Source of the DNA: Planctomycetaceae bacterium UBA2671
GTDB taxonomy: Bacteria; Planctomycetota; Planctomycetia; Planctomycetales; Planctomycetaceae
DNA: 64,000 nt
Reading direction: 5' to 3'
NCBI GenBank assembly: GCA_002359185.1
Contig: DEML01000068.1
Location: forward strand, 28,940-92,939
The notes under the pieces are model-generated. The model saw only the letters and a program-made list of their open reading frames with translations, was not told the DNA's origin and ran no database searches. Of this stretch, positions 46,082 through 53,953 are shown one piece after another. Within the stretch, counting starts at the first letter, position 1; each line of letters begins with the position of its first letter. Both the position numbers and the translations under genes were made by a program.

Positions 46082-46324
46082 TCAACATGAGGAACTTTCT
46101 TCGGTCGTTCGAAAGCTGTTCCCGCAATTCTCACACTTGCGATAGCGGATGATTTTCATTATCGAGACTCGGGCTCTTTGACCGTGCACATTTCGTACAG
46201 CAGAGCACTGAACCTTTTTTGTCCGTTTGACTGTCGATTCGGAACAGTGGCAGGTTGGGCAGAATCCTAAACGAATCACTTCCTCATCACACTGATTGAT
46301 TTTCTTTCCAGTCAATTCATTCAT
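46082..46324 (-). CDS. Small zinc-ribbon protein next to a terminase-like fragment
   Basis: 80 aa from ATG at 46324, chosen because GGAGGAG lies 8 bp upstream; a longer frame to 46513 has no support. Two Cys pairs, CPTCH near residue 22 and CENCG near 65, with VKRTKKVQC between and RYRKCENCGNSFRTTEE at the end, form a zinc ribbon like those of NrdR or phage Ogr/Com regulators. It overlaps the upstream terminase-like fragment by 4 bp (ATGA), so it was probably translated with it. Exact role unknown. Confidence 0.6.
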   Translation of the reverse strand: MNELTGKKINQCDEEVIRLGFCPTCHCSESTVKRTKKVQCSAVRNVHGQRARVSIMKIIRYRKCENCGNSFRTTEESSSC

Positions 46325-46590
46325 CTTTGTCTCCTCCGCTTCCGTGCCTTTCTTTCTGCCAGGGAGATTCCTGCCGTGGCTGATTTGCGGGACTGGCGTC
46401 GTTTTTCCTGACTGTCTTCTCCCGGCAATTCGGCTCCCTCGATCGAGGCGGCCACCTGAATCCCGACCGAGGTATCGAGCCAGTGATTGTCGCGGCCTGA
46501 TTTTAATGTCCATTCAATCAATTTCCTGCCTTGCCCCTCGGTTTGTTCTGGAGATTCCGCTGTCAGAGTTCCCCCGTCACCATGTAGACA
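46321..46590 (-). pseudogene. C-terminal fragment resembling a phage terminase large subunit (GpA type)
   Basis: The frame is open for about 90 codons between stops (46591 upstream, 46321 downstream) without a normal start; a TTG at 46521 gives 66 aa. WTLKSGRDNHWLD recalls the end of GpA-type terminases (usually ...NHWLDCxVYAxAAA), here followed by TSVGIQVAASI and a basic tail (RKARKRRRQR). Everything upstream is missing: the FG-GAP gene ends at 46601. Likely a prophage remnant. The family call rests on a short motif. Confidence 0.45.
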
Positions 46591-46600
46591 TCATTCATGA

Positions 46601-48559
46601 TTACTCATGCGGCAAAAAGTAAAGCAGACCATCCTCGGCTCCTAAAATCAAATCTCGTTTGCCATCTTTATTCCAGTCGACGGTCGTCGGGCTGGTGGTG
46701 TGGCCGGCTAAACGGCGATCTCCAAGCGTTCCCTTATCCACAAAACGGGTTTGTCCGTTCTCGTTACCCGCATTTTCCATCAGGTTGGCATTGACCGAAT
46801 TGATCAGCAGGTCCCGCTTGCCGTCGCCGTTCCAGTCGACAAAGCAGAGCTTTCTACGGCCACTCGCTCCTGCCGTACCTGTATTCAATTGCAAAGGACT
46901 CTCAGGGTCTGCTTTCTGTGGTTGCTGGCGATTGTTAAACGCTCCTCCGCGAAATGCTCGCTGGCCCGGTTTGAGTTGGAGCTTACCATCGACCATTTCC
47001 CGCTCGAAGTATGCCAGATAGCCTTCGTGATCGAGCATCACCAGATCATACAGACCGTCTTCATTCCAGTCGATGACTACGGGAGTCGTTCGCCACTGTG
47101 TTGCGAATTCATTATCGGCTGGTGACCACCAGTTCCAGGCTGGCTTGGGAGGTTCTGAGGTCCAGTTGACTGTGACAGGTTGAGCAGTGGATAACTGAGA
47201 CTTTTCGCGAGTTCCCACATTCCGATACCAGACGACTTTCCCCCAGATCGAATTGGCAAGAATATCTGGCAGACCATCATTGTCCCAGTCGGCTACATCA
47301 ATTGTGGTATAGCCCCATTTCTGCTCGGCTGGACCCTGAATCGAGCCATTCAAGCCGGCCTGAATCACAATTGGTTCGCCATCGACTTCTAGCAACTTCG
47401 GAGGATTCCACTTCGGTTGAGCGGATCCATCGAGATTCTCGAACCAGCCAATTTCTCCAGCCGTGTTTCCGCAGACGAGGTCTTCATCGCCGTCGTTATC
47501 CCAGTCGAAGCCGACGGGAGTCACCAGAGCACCGAATTTCAAATACTTCGCTTCCTGCTGAAAGAAAACCGGTTCCGCGAACTGGGGCATCCCCTCTTTA
47601 ACTTTCCCTGTGTTCTCAATAAAAGCCACCCGGCCATCTTCCTGGCCAACAATCAAATCGACATCGCCATCACGATCCCAATCGAGACTGGAAACGACAA
47701 TCATGCACAGATGCATGTTGATGACTTCGCCATCACGAGCCAGCTCTCGTCCACTGTCGTAGACTGGATTTTTACGTGTTCCTGTATTCTGAAAGTAAGT
47801 GAAGCCGTCGATGAAGTCGCCGCAGAGCAAATCGAGATCACCATCCTGATCGAAGTCGGCAAAGTTCGGACTGGGCATGCCGTACACATCGACGTTCTTG
47901 CCCCCCGCCTGCACATACTCTGGTTTTTTGTAATCGGGTTTCTCTGTGGTGCCTTTATTTTCTATCAAATAAACAAATCCATGCAGCGGGCCGCGGGTCC
48001 AGTTGCCCTGATCGTCGAAGGCATCGTCCCAGCCGTAGTCGTCCCAGTGGCCTTGGCCAATCACTAAATCGAGATCGCCATCTCCTTCGTAATCGACATA
48101 ACTCCATTGCCGCGCTCTCAATTTTCCACCATTTCGCAGCACCTCACTGGTGGGATAAATCTTCTGCTTCTCCTCGACATTTCCACTGGTGATTTCCGTC
48201 AACTCATAACCGGGAACCAGCACGCGAGGCTGATTATTCACATAGGAGAGTGTGATGTTGGACATCCCTTTCCCCAGATGAACTCCCGGTTTGAACACCG
48301 GCAGTTTGGGATCATTGCCCGTGTTTTCGAAGAAGTAAACACCATTCGAAGGGACATCGGGACACGAAACAAGCAGGTCGTAATCGCCATCCTGATCATA
48401 ATCCATGGGCAAAGGCCACCCCCACAGTCCAACGCCCAGATCGACTTTCAATCCGGGATTGTTATAGGGAATCGGTTCAAAGTCCGCAGCGTTTGCGGGA
48501 ACGGTTTCGTACATCCAAGCGGCTGCACACAATAGAGCGAGCGTCTTAATTGTTCGCAT
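46601..48559 (-). CDS. Secreted FG-GAP/VCBS repeat protein
   Basis: 652 aa from ATG at 48559, which has AAGGAA just upstream and begins a signal peptide (TIKTLALLCAAAWMYETVPANA). Seven or more D-x-D-x-D-G loops: DYDQDGDYDLLVS, DYEGDGDLDLVIGQG, DFDQDGDLDLLCG, DWDRDGDVDLIVGQ, DWDNDGDEDLVCG, DWNGDGKRDLLI and DWNKDGKRDLILG. Paralogue of the gene at 25959 but longer. It ends the run downstream of the aldolase and symporter genes, so may bind or present the sugar used. Confidence 0.88.
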   Translation of the reverse strand: MRTIKTLALLCAAAWMYETVPANAADFEPIPYNNPGLKVDLGVGLWGWPLPMDYDQDGDYDLLVSCPDVPSNGVYFFENTGNDPKLPVFKPGVHLGKGMSNITLSYVNNQPRVLVPGYELTEITSGNVEEKQKIYPTSEVLRNGGKLRARQWSYVDYEGDGDLDLVIGQGHWDDYGWDDAFDDQGNWTRGPLHGFVYLIENKGTTEKPDYKKPEYVQAGGKNVDVYGMPSPNFADFDQDGDLDLLCGDFIDGFTYFQNTGTRKNPVYDSGRELARDGEVINMHLCMIVVSSLDWDRDGDVDLIVGQEDGRVAFIENTGKVKEGMPQFAEPVFFQQEAKYLKFGALVTPVGFDWDNDGDEDLVCGNTAGEIGWFENLDGSAQPKWNPPKLLEVDGEPIVIQAGLNGSIQGPAEQKWGYTTIDVADWDNDGLPDILANSIWGKVVWYRNVGTREKSQLSTAQPVTVNWTSEPPKPAWNWWSPADNEFATQWRTTPVVIDWNEDGLYDLVMLDHEGYLAYFEREMVDGKLQLKPGQRAFRGGAFNNRQQPQKADPESPLQLNTGTAGASGRRKLCFVDWNGDGKRDLLINSVNANLMENAGNENGQTRFVDKGTLGDRRLAGHTTSPTTVDWNKDGKRDLILGAEDGLLYFLPHE

Positions 48560-48599
48560 GGTATTCCTTTTTGAGTTTGGAGATCTGGTGGTGCCCAAA

Positions 48600-49505
48600 T
48601 TATGGAGTTGAAATCGTTTTAAGTATCTCGGCGACTTTCAATCGCTCCGGTTCCAGAAAATGATTGAATGGTTCGGCCATGTGATCGCTGCAGATTTCAA
48701 GAATCCCGAGTCCGCTTTTGACCGCTTTGATAAATCGGGAACCGTATTTTCCAATGTCGTAAATTGCCTGCAGAGTCGTGATTTGTTCTTCGTACTCGCG
48801 AGCATTTGTTTCATCCCCCTGCTGCCAGGCGTTGTAGCAATTGACGAACAGTCTGGGGAACAGATTCGCACCTCCATGCACGCCACCATCGCCACCGAGT
48901 TGCAGAGACTCGATCAGATTGGCCTCCGGCCCCATCAGAATTGACCAGTCGGGTCGTAGTTTCTTGAGTTCTGTCAGACGGGCATAATATTCGAGATCGC
49001 CACTGCTGTCTTTGACTCCAACAATGCGACTATCCTCTGCCAGTTGTTCGAGGGTCTCAATTTCAAACCAGACTTTCGTCAGGCTGGGCATGTTGTAGAG
49101 CATCAAAGGCAGTGAAAGTTTCTCAACCAGTCGCTGGGTGTAGCCGAGCAGTTCGGTTTGTCCGACTGGGAAATAGTAGGGCGTTGTCAGGACAAGGGCA
49201 TCGGCTCCACAGGATTTCGCATGATCGGCCAGCGAAACCGATTCTGCAAATGCGGTATCGGTAATGCCAACGAGTACCGAGACCCGACCGGCGACAACTT
49301 TTGTTACCAGTTCAATCAGTTCTCGTCGCAGACGATAACTCAGGCATTGAGCCTCGCCGGTCGTTCCCAGAATAAAGATTCCGGAAACACCTCCCTGTAT
49401 GAGATGTTCGAGCAGACGCTCCGTTCCGGATCGATCCAACTCATCATAGGAGAGCAATGGGGTCACCATCGGAGGCACGATGCCCTGAAAGCGTGGTTGT
49501 GTCAT
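48600..49505 (-). CDS. DapA/NanA-family aldolase
   Basis: 301 aa TIM-barrel Schiff-base aldolase. Key parts: GTTGE in FILGTTGEAQCLS, Tyr in LMLYNMPS, and the lysine in IVGVKDSSGD that forms the imine with the pyruvate half. The family includes dihydrodipicolinate synthase, N-acetylneuraminate lyase and keto-deoxy-sugar-acid aldolases; context with an SSS symporter, a GntR regulator and an FG-GAP protein points to sugar-acid or sialic-acid breakdown rather than lysine synthesis. Its start overlaps the symporter stop by one base (TAATG). Confidence 0.88.
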   Translation of the reverse strand: MTQPRFQGIVPPMVTPLLSYDELDRSGTERLLEHLIQGGVSGIFILGTTGEAQCLSYRLRRELIELVTKVVAGRVSVLVGITDTAFAESVSLADHAKSCGADALVLTTPYYFPVGQTELLGYTQRLVEKLSLPLMLYNMPSLTKVWFEIETLEQLAEDSRIVGVKDSSGDLEYYARLTELKKLRPDWSILMGPEANLIESLQLGGDGGVHGGANLFPRLFVNCYNAWQQGDETNAREYEEQITTLQAIYDIGKYGSRFIKAVKSGLGILEICSDHMAEPFNHFLEPERLKVAEILKTISTP

Positions 49506-51094
49506 TATGAGTTTTTCTTTTCTTCGTGTTCAATGGGAATGTCAGCAGCCGGTTTGAGTGGTGGAGCGACAACAAGTCCGACAAGGAAAATTGTCAGAGT
49601 GCCAACGACGATAATCATATTCGCATGCAATGGATTTCGCAGGACTTCAGGAAGTTGCTCCATGTTTGGCGAAAAGGTCATCCAGGCGATGACGAGTAAA
49701 CCGATCACCACAGCTGTAATGGCGCGATGCCCGCGTGGATAGCGAGAAATGATACCAAGCAAAAACAAGCCGAGCAGTCCTCCGGCAAATATCCCCTGCA
49801 GAATCCACCAGGCATCGAGAATGCTTTTGACACCGATCAAGGAGACCGCAACACCGGTTCCGATGATCCCCGTTGCGACGGTTGCTATCCTCAAAACGAG
49901 CATGGAAATTCGCTCGGAGGGAGTTCGATCCCAGTATCGTTGATAAATGTCTTTCAGGATGATCGTGGCCGAGGAGTTCAGAGACGTATCGACACTGCTC
50001 ATCGCCGCTGCAAAAATCGCTGCAATCAACAATCCTGCCAGCCCAACCGGTAACTGATTAGCAATAAAATGCGGCAACACTTTGTCACCGATTTCCGCAT
50101 CCGTCAGAGAAGCCGCTTTGGTTTCGAGTTCTGCTGGTGAGAGCGGTTCCGCTTGTGATTCCGCAGCTACCTGCAAACGAACTTCCTGCAACATCTCGGG
50201 ATGGGCATCGTAATAGGAAAACAGAACCGCCCCAATCATGAAAAACAGCAGCGAGATCGGCACATATAATAACGCTCCCAGCCACAAGGCCCGCTTGGCG
50301 GAACGCTCGTCTTTGGCCGTGTGGTATCGCTGCACAAAACTCTGATCGATACCGAAGTTATTCAGATTGATAAACGTCCCATAGAGTAGCAGCACCCAAA
50401 CAGTCGGCTCTGTAAAATTCAACGCCCAACTTCCCAGGCTGAATTTATTCGCAGAGGCTGCAATCGCAAACGCCTGAGACGGACCTTCCGGCATGCCGAA
50501 GATCAGCAATGCAAAAACAAGAATCGCTCCGCCCATGAGTACGATGGATTGAACAACATCAGTCCAGATCACCGCCTCAATTCCACCAAGGAGCGTATAG
50601 AATGTGACTAGTATCCCCGTCGCAATAATAATGGTCGTGACATCCCATCCCGTTAATGCATAGAGGCTAAGCGCAACACCAAAGAGAATCGCACCCATCC
50701 GTGCAATTTGTGTAAGCAGATAACAGACGACCGCATAAGTCCTGGCCCACAAACCGAATTTCATTTCCAGATGATGATAAGCGGAAATTTCGCCTGAATT
50801 GCGATAGAACGGAATGAAATATCTTGTCGCAAACCACGCGGCTATTGGTAATGTCAGACTGAAAACAAACGCGTTGAAATTGGTGCCGTAGGTTTTTCCA
50901 GGGACTCCGAGAAATGTATTACTACTCAAAAACGTTCCAAAGATAGACAACCCAACCGCCCAGCCAGGTAACGCTCCGCCAGCAGCCATGAATTCGCTCG
51001 TGTTATCGCTCTTGCGCACAAACCAGCAGCCCATCGCCACGACGGCTATGACGTAGATCGCAAACACAAAAATATCGAGCGAGGCCAGATTCAT
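49505..51094 (-). CDS. Sodium:solute symporter (SSS family)
   Basis: 529 aa, about 13 membrane helices, in line with the SSS family. The N-terminal half has FMAAGGALPGWAVGLSIFGTF and FLGVPGKTYGTNFNAF, with FNAFVFSLTLPIAAWF; later GVALSLYALTGWDVTT and AAMSSVDTSLNSSATIILKD carry the usual sodium-site Ser/Thr residues. Family members import sugars, sialic acid, proline or pantothenate with Na+. Coupled with the aldolase gene, so the imported substrate is probably an aldolase substrate or its precursor. Confidence 0.93.
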   Translation of the reverse strand: MNLASLDIFVFAIYVIAVVAMGCWFVRKSDNTSEFMAAGGALPGWAVGLSIFGTFLSSNTFLGVPGKTYGTNFNAFVFSLTLPIAAWFATRYFIPFYRNSGEISAYHHLEMKFGLWARTYAVVCYLLTQIARMGAILFGVALSLYALTGWDVTTIIIATGILVTFYTLLGGIEAVIWTDVVQSIVLMGGAILVFALLIFGMPEGPSQAFAIAASANKFSLGSWALNFTEPTVWVLLLYGTFINLNNFGIDQSFVQRYHTAKDERSAKRALWLGALLYVPISLLFFMIGAVLFSYYDAHPEMLQEVRLQVAAESQAEPLSPAELETKAASLTDAEIGDKVLPHFIANQLPVGLAGLLIAAIFAAAMSSVDTSLNSSATIILKDIYQRYWDRTPSERISMLVLRIATVATGIIGTGVAVSLIGVKSILDAWWILQGIFAGGLLGLFLLGIISRYPRGHRAITAVVIGLLVIAWMTFSPNMEQLPEVLRNPLHANMIIVVGTLTIFLVGLVVAPPLKPAADIPIEHEEKKNS

Positions 51095-51112
51095 AATGAG
51101 TTTTGCTTTTCG

Positions 51113-51814
51113 TTATCGTCGCCAGCGACGGTCTGCAGGGTTAGTTGATGAAGAATGCAGCGTAACTTCAAGTCCATTTCGTATGTGCCGACGCATCGCG
51201 ACCTGAGCAGCGATGGCATCTCCCTGCAGTAATGCTTTGAGAATTCGTTCGTGATCTTCACAAGTGGCATGCATCAGTTCGGCATCGTAGCGATGTCGAT
51301 TGGTCGAAAATATTCTGGTCAACACGTGAGAATTCTCGACGGTTCGGATCATGATTTCGTTACCACAGGAGTCGAGAATCGTTTTGTGAAAAGCCAGGTC
51401 ATGCTCTTCAAATGCTTTGATCGTCTTCAACTCCTCGGCATCGATTTCACCGGTCAACACCTGTTGAGTAATCTCCTGCATCGCCTGATAATGTTGTTGC
51501 AGGATTTGCAGATTATTCTCCGACATCCGCTCTGCCGCTTTTTCCGCCACATAAGGTTCAAGAGCTTCGCGCATTTCATAGAGTTCGATCAGTTCTTCCC
51601 GTTCGATTTTACGAACCACTGCACCCAACTGAGGGACAAGATCGACGAAACCTTCATTCACCAGCATGCCGATGGCTTCCCGGACGGGAGTCGCACTGAT
51701 GCCAAGTTCTTTGCCAACTGGCCCATAAAGAATCCGACTACCCGGCGCAAGCTCACCTGAAATCAGTTTTGATTTCAAATGATCGTAAGCACGACGGGAG
51801 TGGGTGGTTGACAT
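51113..51814 (-). CDS. GntR-family transcriptional regulator (FadR subfamily)
   Basis: 233 aa. N-terminal winged helix: AYDHLKSKLISGELAPGSRI, LGISATPVREAIGMLVNEGF with the usual recognition helix. C-terminal FCD-type all-helical domain with EEHDLAFHKTILDSCGN and HEHERI-like metal/effector residues (CEDHERILKAL). It lies 18 bp before the symporter gene in the same direction, so it is probably the first gene of the unit and a self-controlled repressor responding to the imported compound. Confidence 0.93.
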   Translation of the reverse strand: MSTTHSRRAYDHLKSKLISGELAPGSRILYGPVGKELGISATPVREAIGMLVNEGFVDLVPQLGAVVRKIEREELIELYEMREALEPYVAEKAAERMSENNLQILQQHYQAMQEITQQVLTGEIDAEELKTIKAFEEHDLAFHKTILDSCGNEIMIRTVENSHVLTRIFSTNRHRYDAELMHATCEDHERILKALLQGDAIAAQVAMRRHIRNGLEVTLHSSSTNPADRRWRR

Positions 51815-51935
51815 TGATAACAGCCGTAATCATTGAAGGTCAGCAAAGTCCATACAGGTCTATAGACTATAGATAACCAATAGCCGATATGATTTCAAGC
51901 AAGGGGGAGAAAGTTTTACAAGCACGAATAGCACA

Positions 51936-52316
51936 CTATTCTGCCGCTGCAATACGATCAAAAACAATTTCCACCATCAATGGATGCAGGCCCAGATGAG
52001 GACAGACTTTGAATTCGACATTCGGCCATTTCTCGGCAAAGTTGTGTCGAAACTCTTCCAGATCATCTACGACATGCGTACCGGCCGAGAGAAAGTAGGG
52101 GAACATCAGCACGCGAGTGGCACCTGAGGCAACGCACTTTTCTGCCCCTTGTGGAATGGTTGGCTCCGTGAGTTCGAGAAAAGAGCTCTCGATGACGGAA
52201 TCGGGGCGAGCCTTGCGAACCATATCCGCCAGTTTGAAAAGATCATCGTTCGCCTGCTGACGTCGACTGCCATGTGCGATTAACAGAATTGCGGTTTCGT
52301 TTTGCGGAGTATTCAT
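51936..52316 (-). CDS. CbiX-like sirohydrochlorin chelatase
   Basis: 126 aa, matching the short CbiXS form that works as a homodimer. Motifs: ILLIAHGSRRQQANDDL near the start (active-site His) and PYFLSAGTHVVDDL (second His), then VCPHLGLHPLM. Inserts cobalt or another metal into sirohydrochlorin; short forms may also insert iron or nickel. No other corrin gene is near. Confidence 0.9.
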   Translation of the reverse strand: MNTPQNETAILLIAHGSRRQQANDDLFKLADMVRKARPDSVIESSFLELTEPTIPQGAEKCVASGATRVLMFPYFLSAGTHVVDDLEEFRHNFAEKWPNVEFKVCPHLGLHPLMVEIVFDRIAAAE

Positions 52317-52401
52317 AATCGCATTTTATGCCATAATGAGCGGGGGAACACCCGAGTCATGACTGAATCGGCTCACCTTTTGGTGAGATAATCGAGTCAA
52401 A

Positions 52402-52434
52402 TAAAAAACGCGTCCTCGATGAGGACGCGTTTTT
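52402..52434 (-). terminator. Terminator downstream of rpsG
   Basis: ACGCGTCCTC-GAT-GAGGACGCGT (52408-52430) flanked by A-run and T-run. Minus-strand reading ends the rpsL-rpsG unit. Confidence 0.9.
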
Positions 52435-52459
52435 AAATGTCTTGATCTTCGATGGTGGC

Positions 52460-52933
52460 TTACCAGGCGAAGTGAGCGAAGGCTTTGTTGGCATCTGCCA
52501 TGCGATGAACGTTTTCACGTGTGGTCATCGCAGTCCCCTCACGTCGAGAGGCTGACATGAATTCTTCAGCCAAACTCTGTGCGATTGGACGACCTTTACG
52601 ACCGCGGGCAGCTGCCAGAACCCAGCGAATGGCGAGTGTCTGCTGACGCTTTGGTTTCACTGGAGTTGGAACCTGATAGGTGGCACCACCGACTCGCTTT
52701 GATTTCACTTCGATGTACGGTTTGCAGTTTTCCAGAGCTCGCTCGAAGACTTCAATTTCGCTCTCTTCCGGCATCCGCTGCTTAATGATTTCCAATGCAT
52801 CGTAGAACGCACGCTGTGCAGTGCTCTTTTTGCCATCGAGCATCAAACAGTTGACAAATTTCGAGGCCAGGATCGAATTGAACCGGGGATCGGGTTTCAG
52901 TTGACTAACTGAGGCAGTAAATCGCTTTGCCAT
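52460..52933 (-). CDS. rpsG: 30S ribosomal protein S7
   Basis: 157 aa, normal length. S7 motifs: FVNCLMLDGKKSTAQRAFYD, VKSKRVGGATYQVPTPV, RRQQTLAIRWVL-like region (KRQQTLAIRWVL) and KGRPIAQSLAEEF. S7 nucleates the 30S head by binding 16S rRNA. Follows rpsL by 62 bp and ends before a strong terminator, so fusA and tuf do not follow, unlike the usual str operon. Confidence 0.97.
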   Translation of the reverse strand: MAKRFTASVSQLKPDPRFNSILASKFVNCLMLDGKKSTAQRAFYDALEIIKQRMPEESEIEVFERALENCKPYIEVKSKRVGGATYQVPTPVKPKRQQTLAIRWVLAAARGRKGRPIAQSLAEEFMSASRREGTAMTTRENVHRMADANKAFAHFAW

Positions 52934-52995
52934 GAATCATCTATACTTTACAGGGCCAGAAAAGTTGGAACTTTATATACAAGACAGTCAGTTGC

Positions 52996-53367
52996 TTATT
53001 TAGGGCGTTTCGCACCGTAGCGACTGCGTGCCTGACGACGATCGCCGACACCCAGGGTATCGAGCACGCCGCGAATAACTTTATAACGCACACCGGGAAG
53101 GTCGCGAACTCGACCACCACGGACAAGCACAATGGAGTGCTCTTGAAGGTTGTGGCCTTCACCAGGAATATAGGCCGTGACTTCTTTTCCGTTCGACAAA
53201 CGGACACGAGCCACTTTACGCAAAGCCGAGTTCGGCTTTTTCGGTGTCATTGTCTTCACTTGAAGACAGACCCCTCGCTTCTGAGGACATCCTTCCAGAA
53301 GCGGAGTTTTGCTTTTGGCAATTTGTTTTTTGCGTGGCTTACGCACTAACTGATTAATTGTCGGCAT
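52996..53367 (-). CDS. rpsL: 30S ribosomal protein S12
   Basis: 123 aa. PTINQLVRKPRKK, TMTPKKPNSALRKVARVRL, YIPGEGHNLQEHS and VRDLPGVRYKVIRGVLD are the standard S12 blocks. The lysines of TPKKPNS and the GGRVRDLPG loop are unaltered, so the known streptomycin-resistance changes are absent. S12 sits at the decoding centre and monitors codon-anticodon pairing. Confidence 0.98.
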   Translation of the reverse strand: MPTINQLVRKPRKKQIAKSKTPLLEGCPQKRGVCLQVKTMTPKKPNSALRKVARVRLSNGKEVTAYIPGEGHNLQEHSIVLVRGGRVRDLPGVRYKVIRGVLDTLGVGDRRQARSRYGAKRPK

Positions 53368-53953
53368 ACTTGCTGACCCTAAGTCACTAATATCACAGAA
53401 TTTAGGAGATTACATCGAGGCTGGCATCAGCCGCGTACTCTTCCCGTCAATCCACCTGATTTCAGGGGAAGCGAAAAGGATACCGATTCAAGAGTAAATC
53501 GTCAAATCACTTTGGACCGCGTTCCAAATGAAAACCAGAGAAATTCATCCATTTGTATTAACGCTGGTTCGCACCAAGAGAATAATGGAAAACTTAAAAC
53601 CCGGGTGGCGGGGGCGCTCTCGAAGAGAAGCCCCCGAAACGCAGAACTTCCGGGGGCTTCCGCTGAAGCGGAGCGCCCCCACCCAAGAGTCCCATAATGT
53701 TCTGGGGGCTTCGCTACGCTACGACCCCAGCCACCCGGGTATCTAAACGATCAGGCGAGCCGAGGCAGTCATGACTCGGGAGTTCCACCTGCAATTTGAC
53801 AGAATCCAGTTGAATCACTCATCAGGCCTTCGTATAATTACTTATGGATTAGTCATTTATGGTGACTCTCCCACATTCCCCGCACTTCTGGCTCCCACAG
53901 TCAGCAGAGTTCAAAGTTCCCTCCCTGTAGTAAGATAGAGATCGAGTCGGCTC
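53368..53953. repeat. Divergent intergenic region with GGGGGCGC palindrome
   Basis: 586 bp between divergent rpsL and the cytochrome gene. The element at 53601-53742 contains GGTGGCGGGGGCGCTCTCG, GGGGGCTTCCGCTGAAGCG and CCCCAGCCACCCGGGT (CCGGGTGG...CCACCCGG ends). Several short frames here lie wholly in the repeat and are not genes. Promoters for both flanking genes must lie in the remainder. Confidence 0.7.

Noticed and set aside
44403..46600. Direct-repeat att sites from tRNA-targeted integration
   Set aside because: No second copy of the tRNA 3' end was found downstream, so classic tRNA-integrase insertion is not supported.
53512..53746. Short plus-strand frames
   Set aside because: They lie largely inside a repeat that also occurs at 25856 and 60194.
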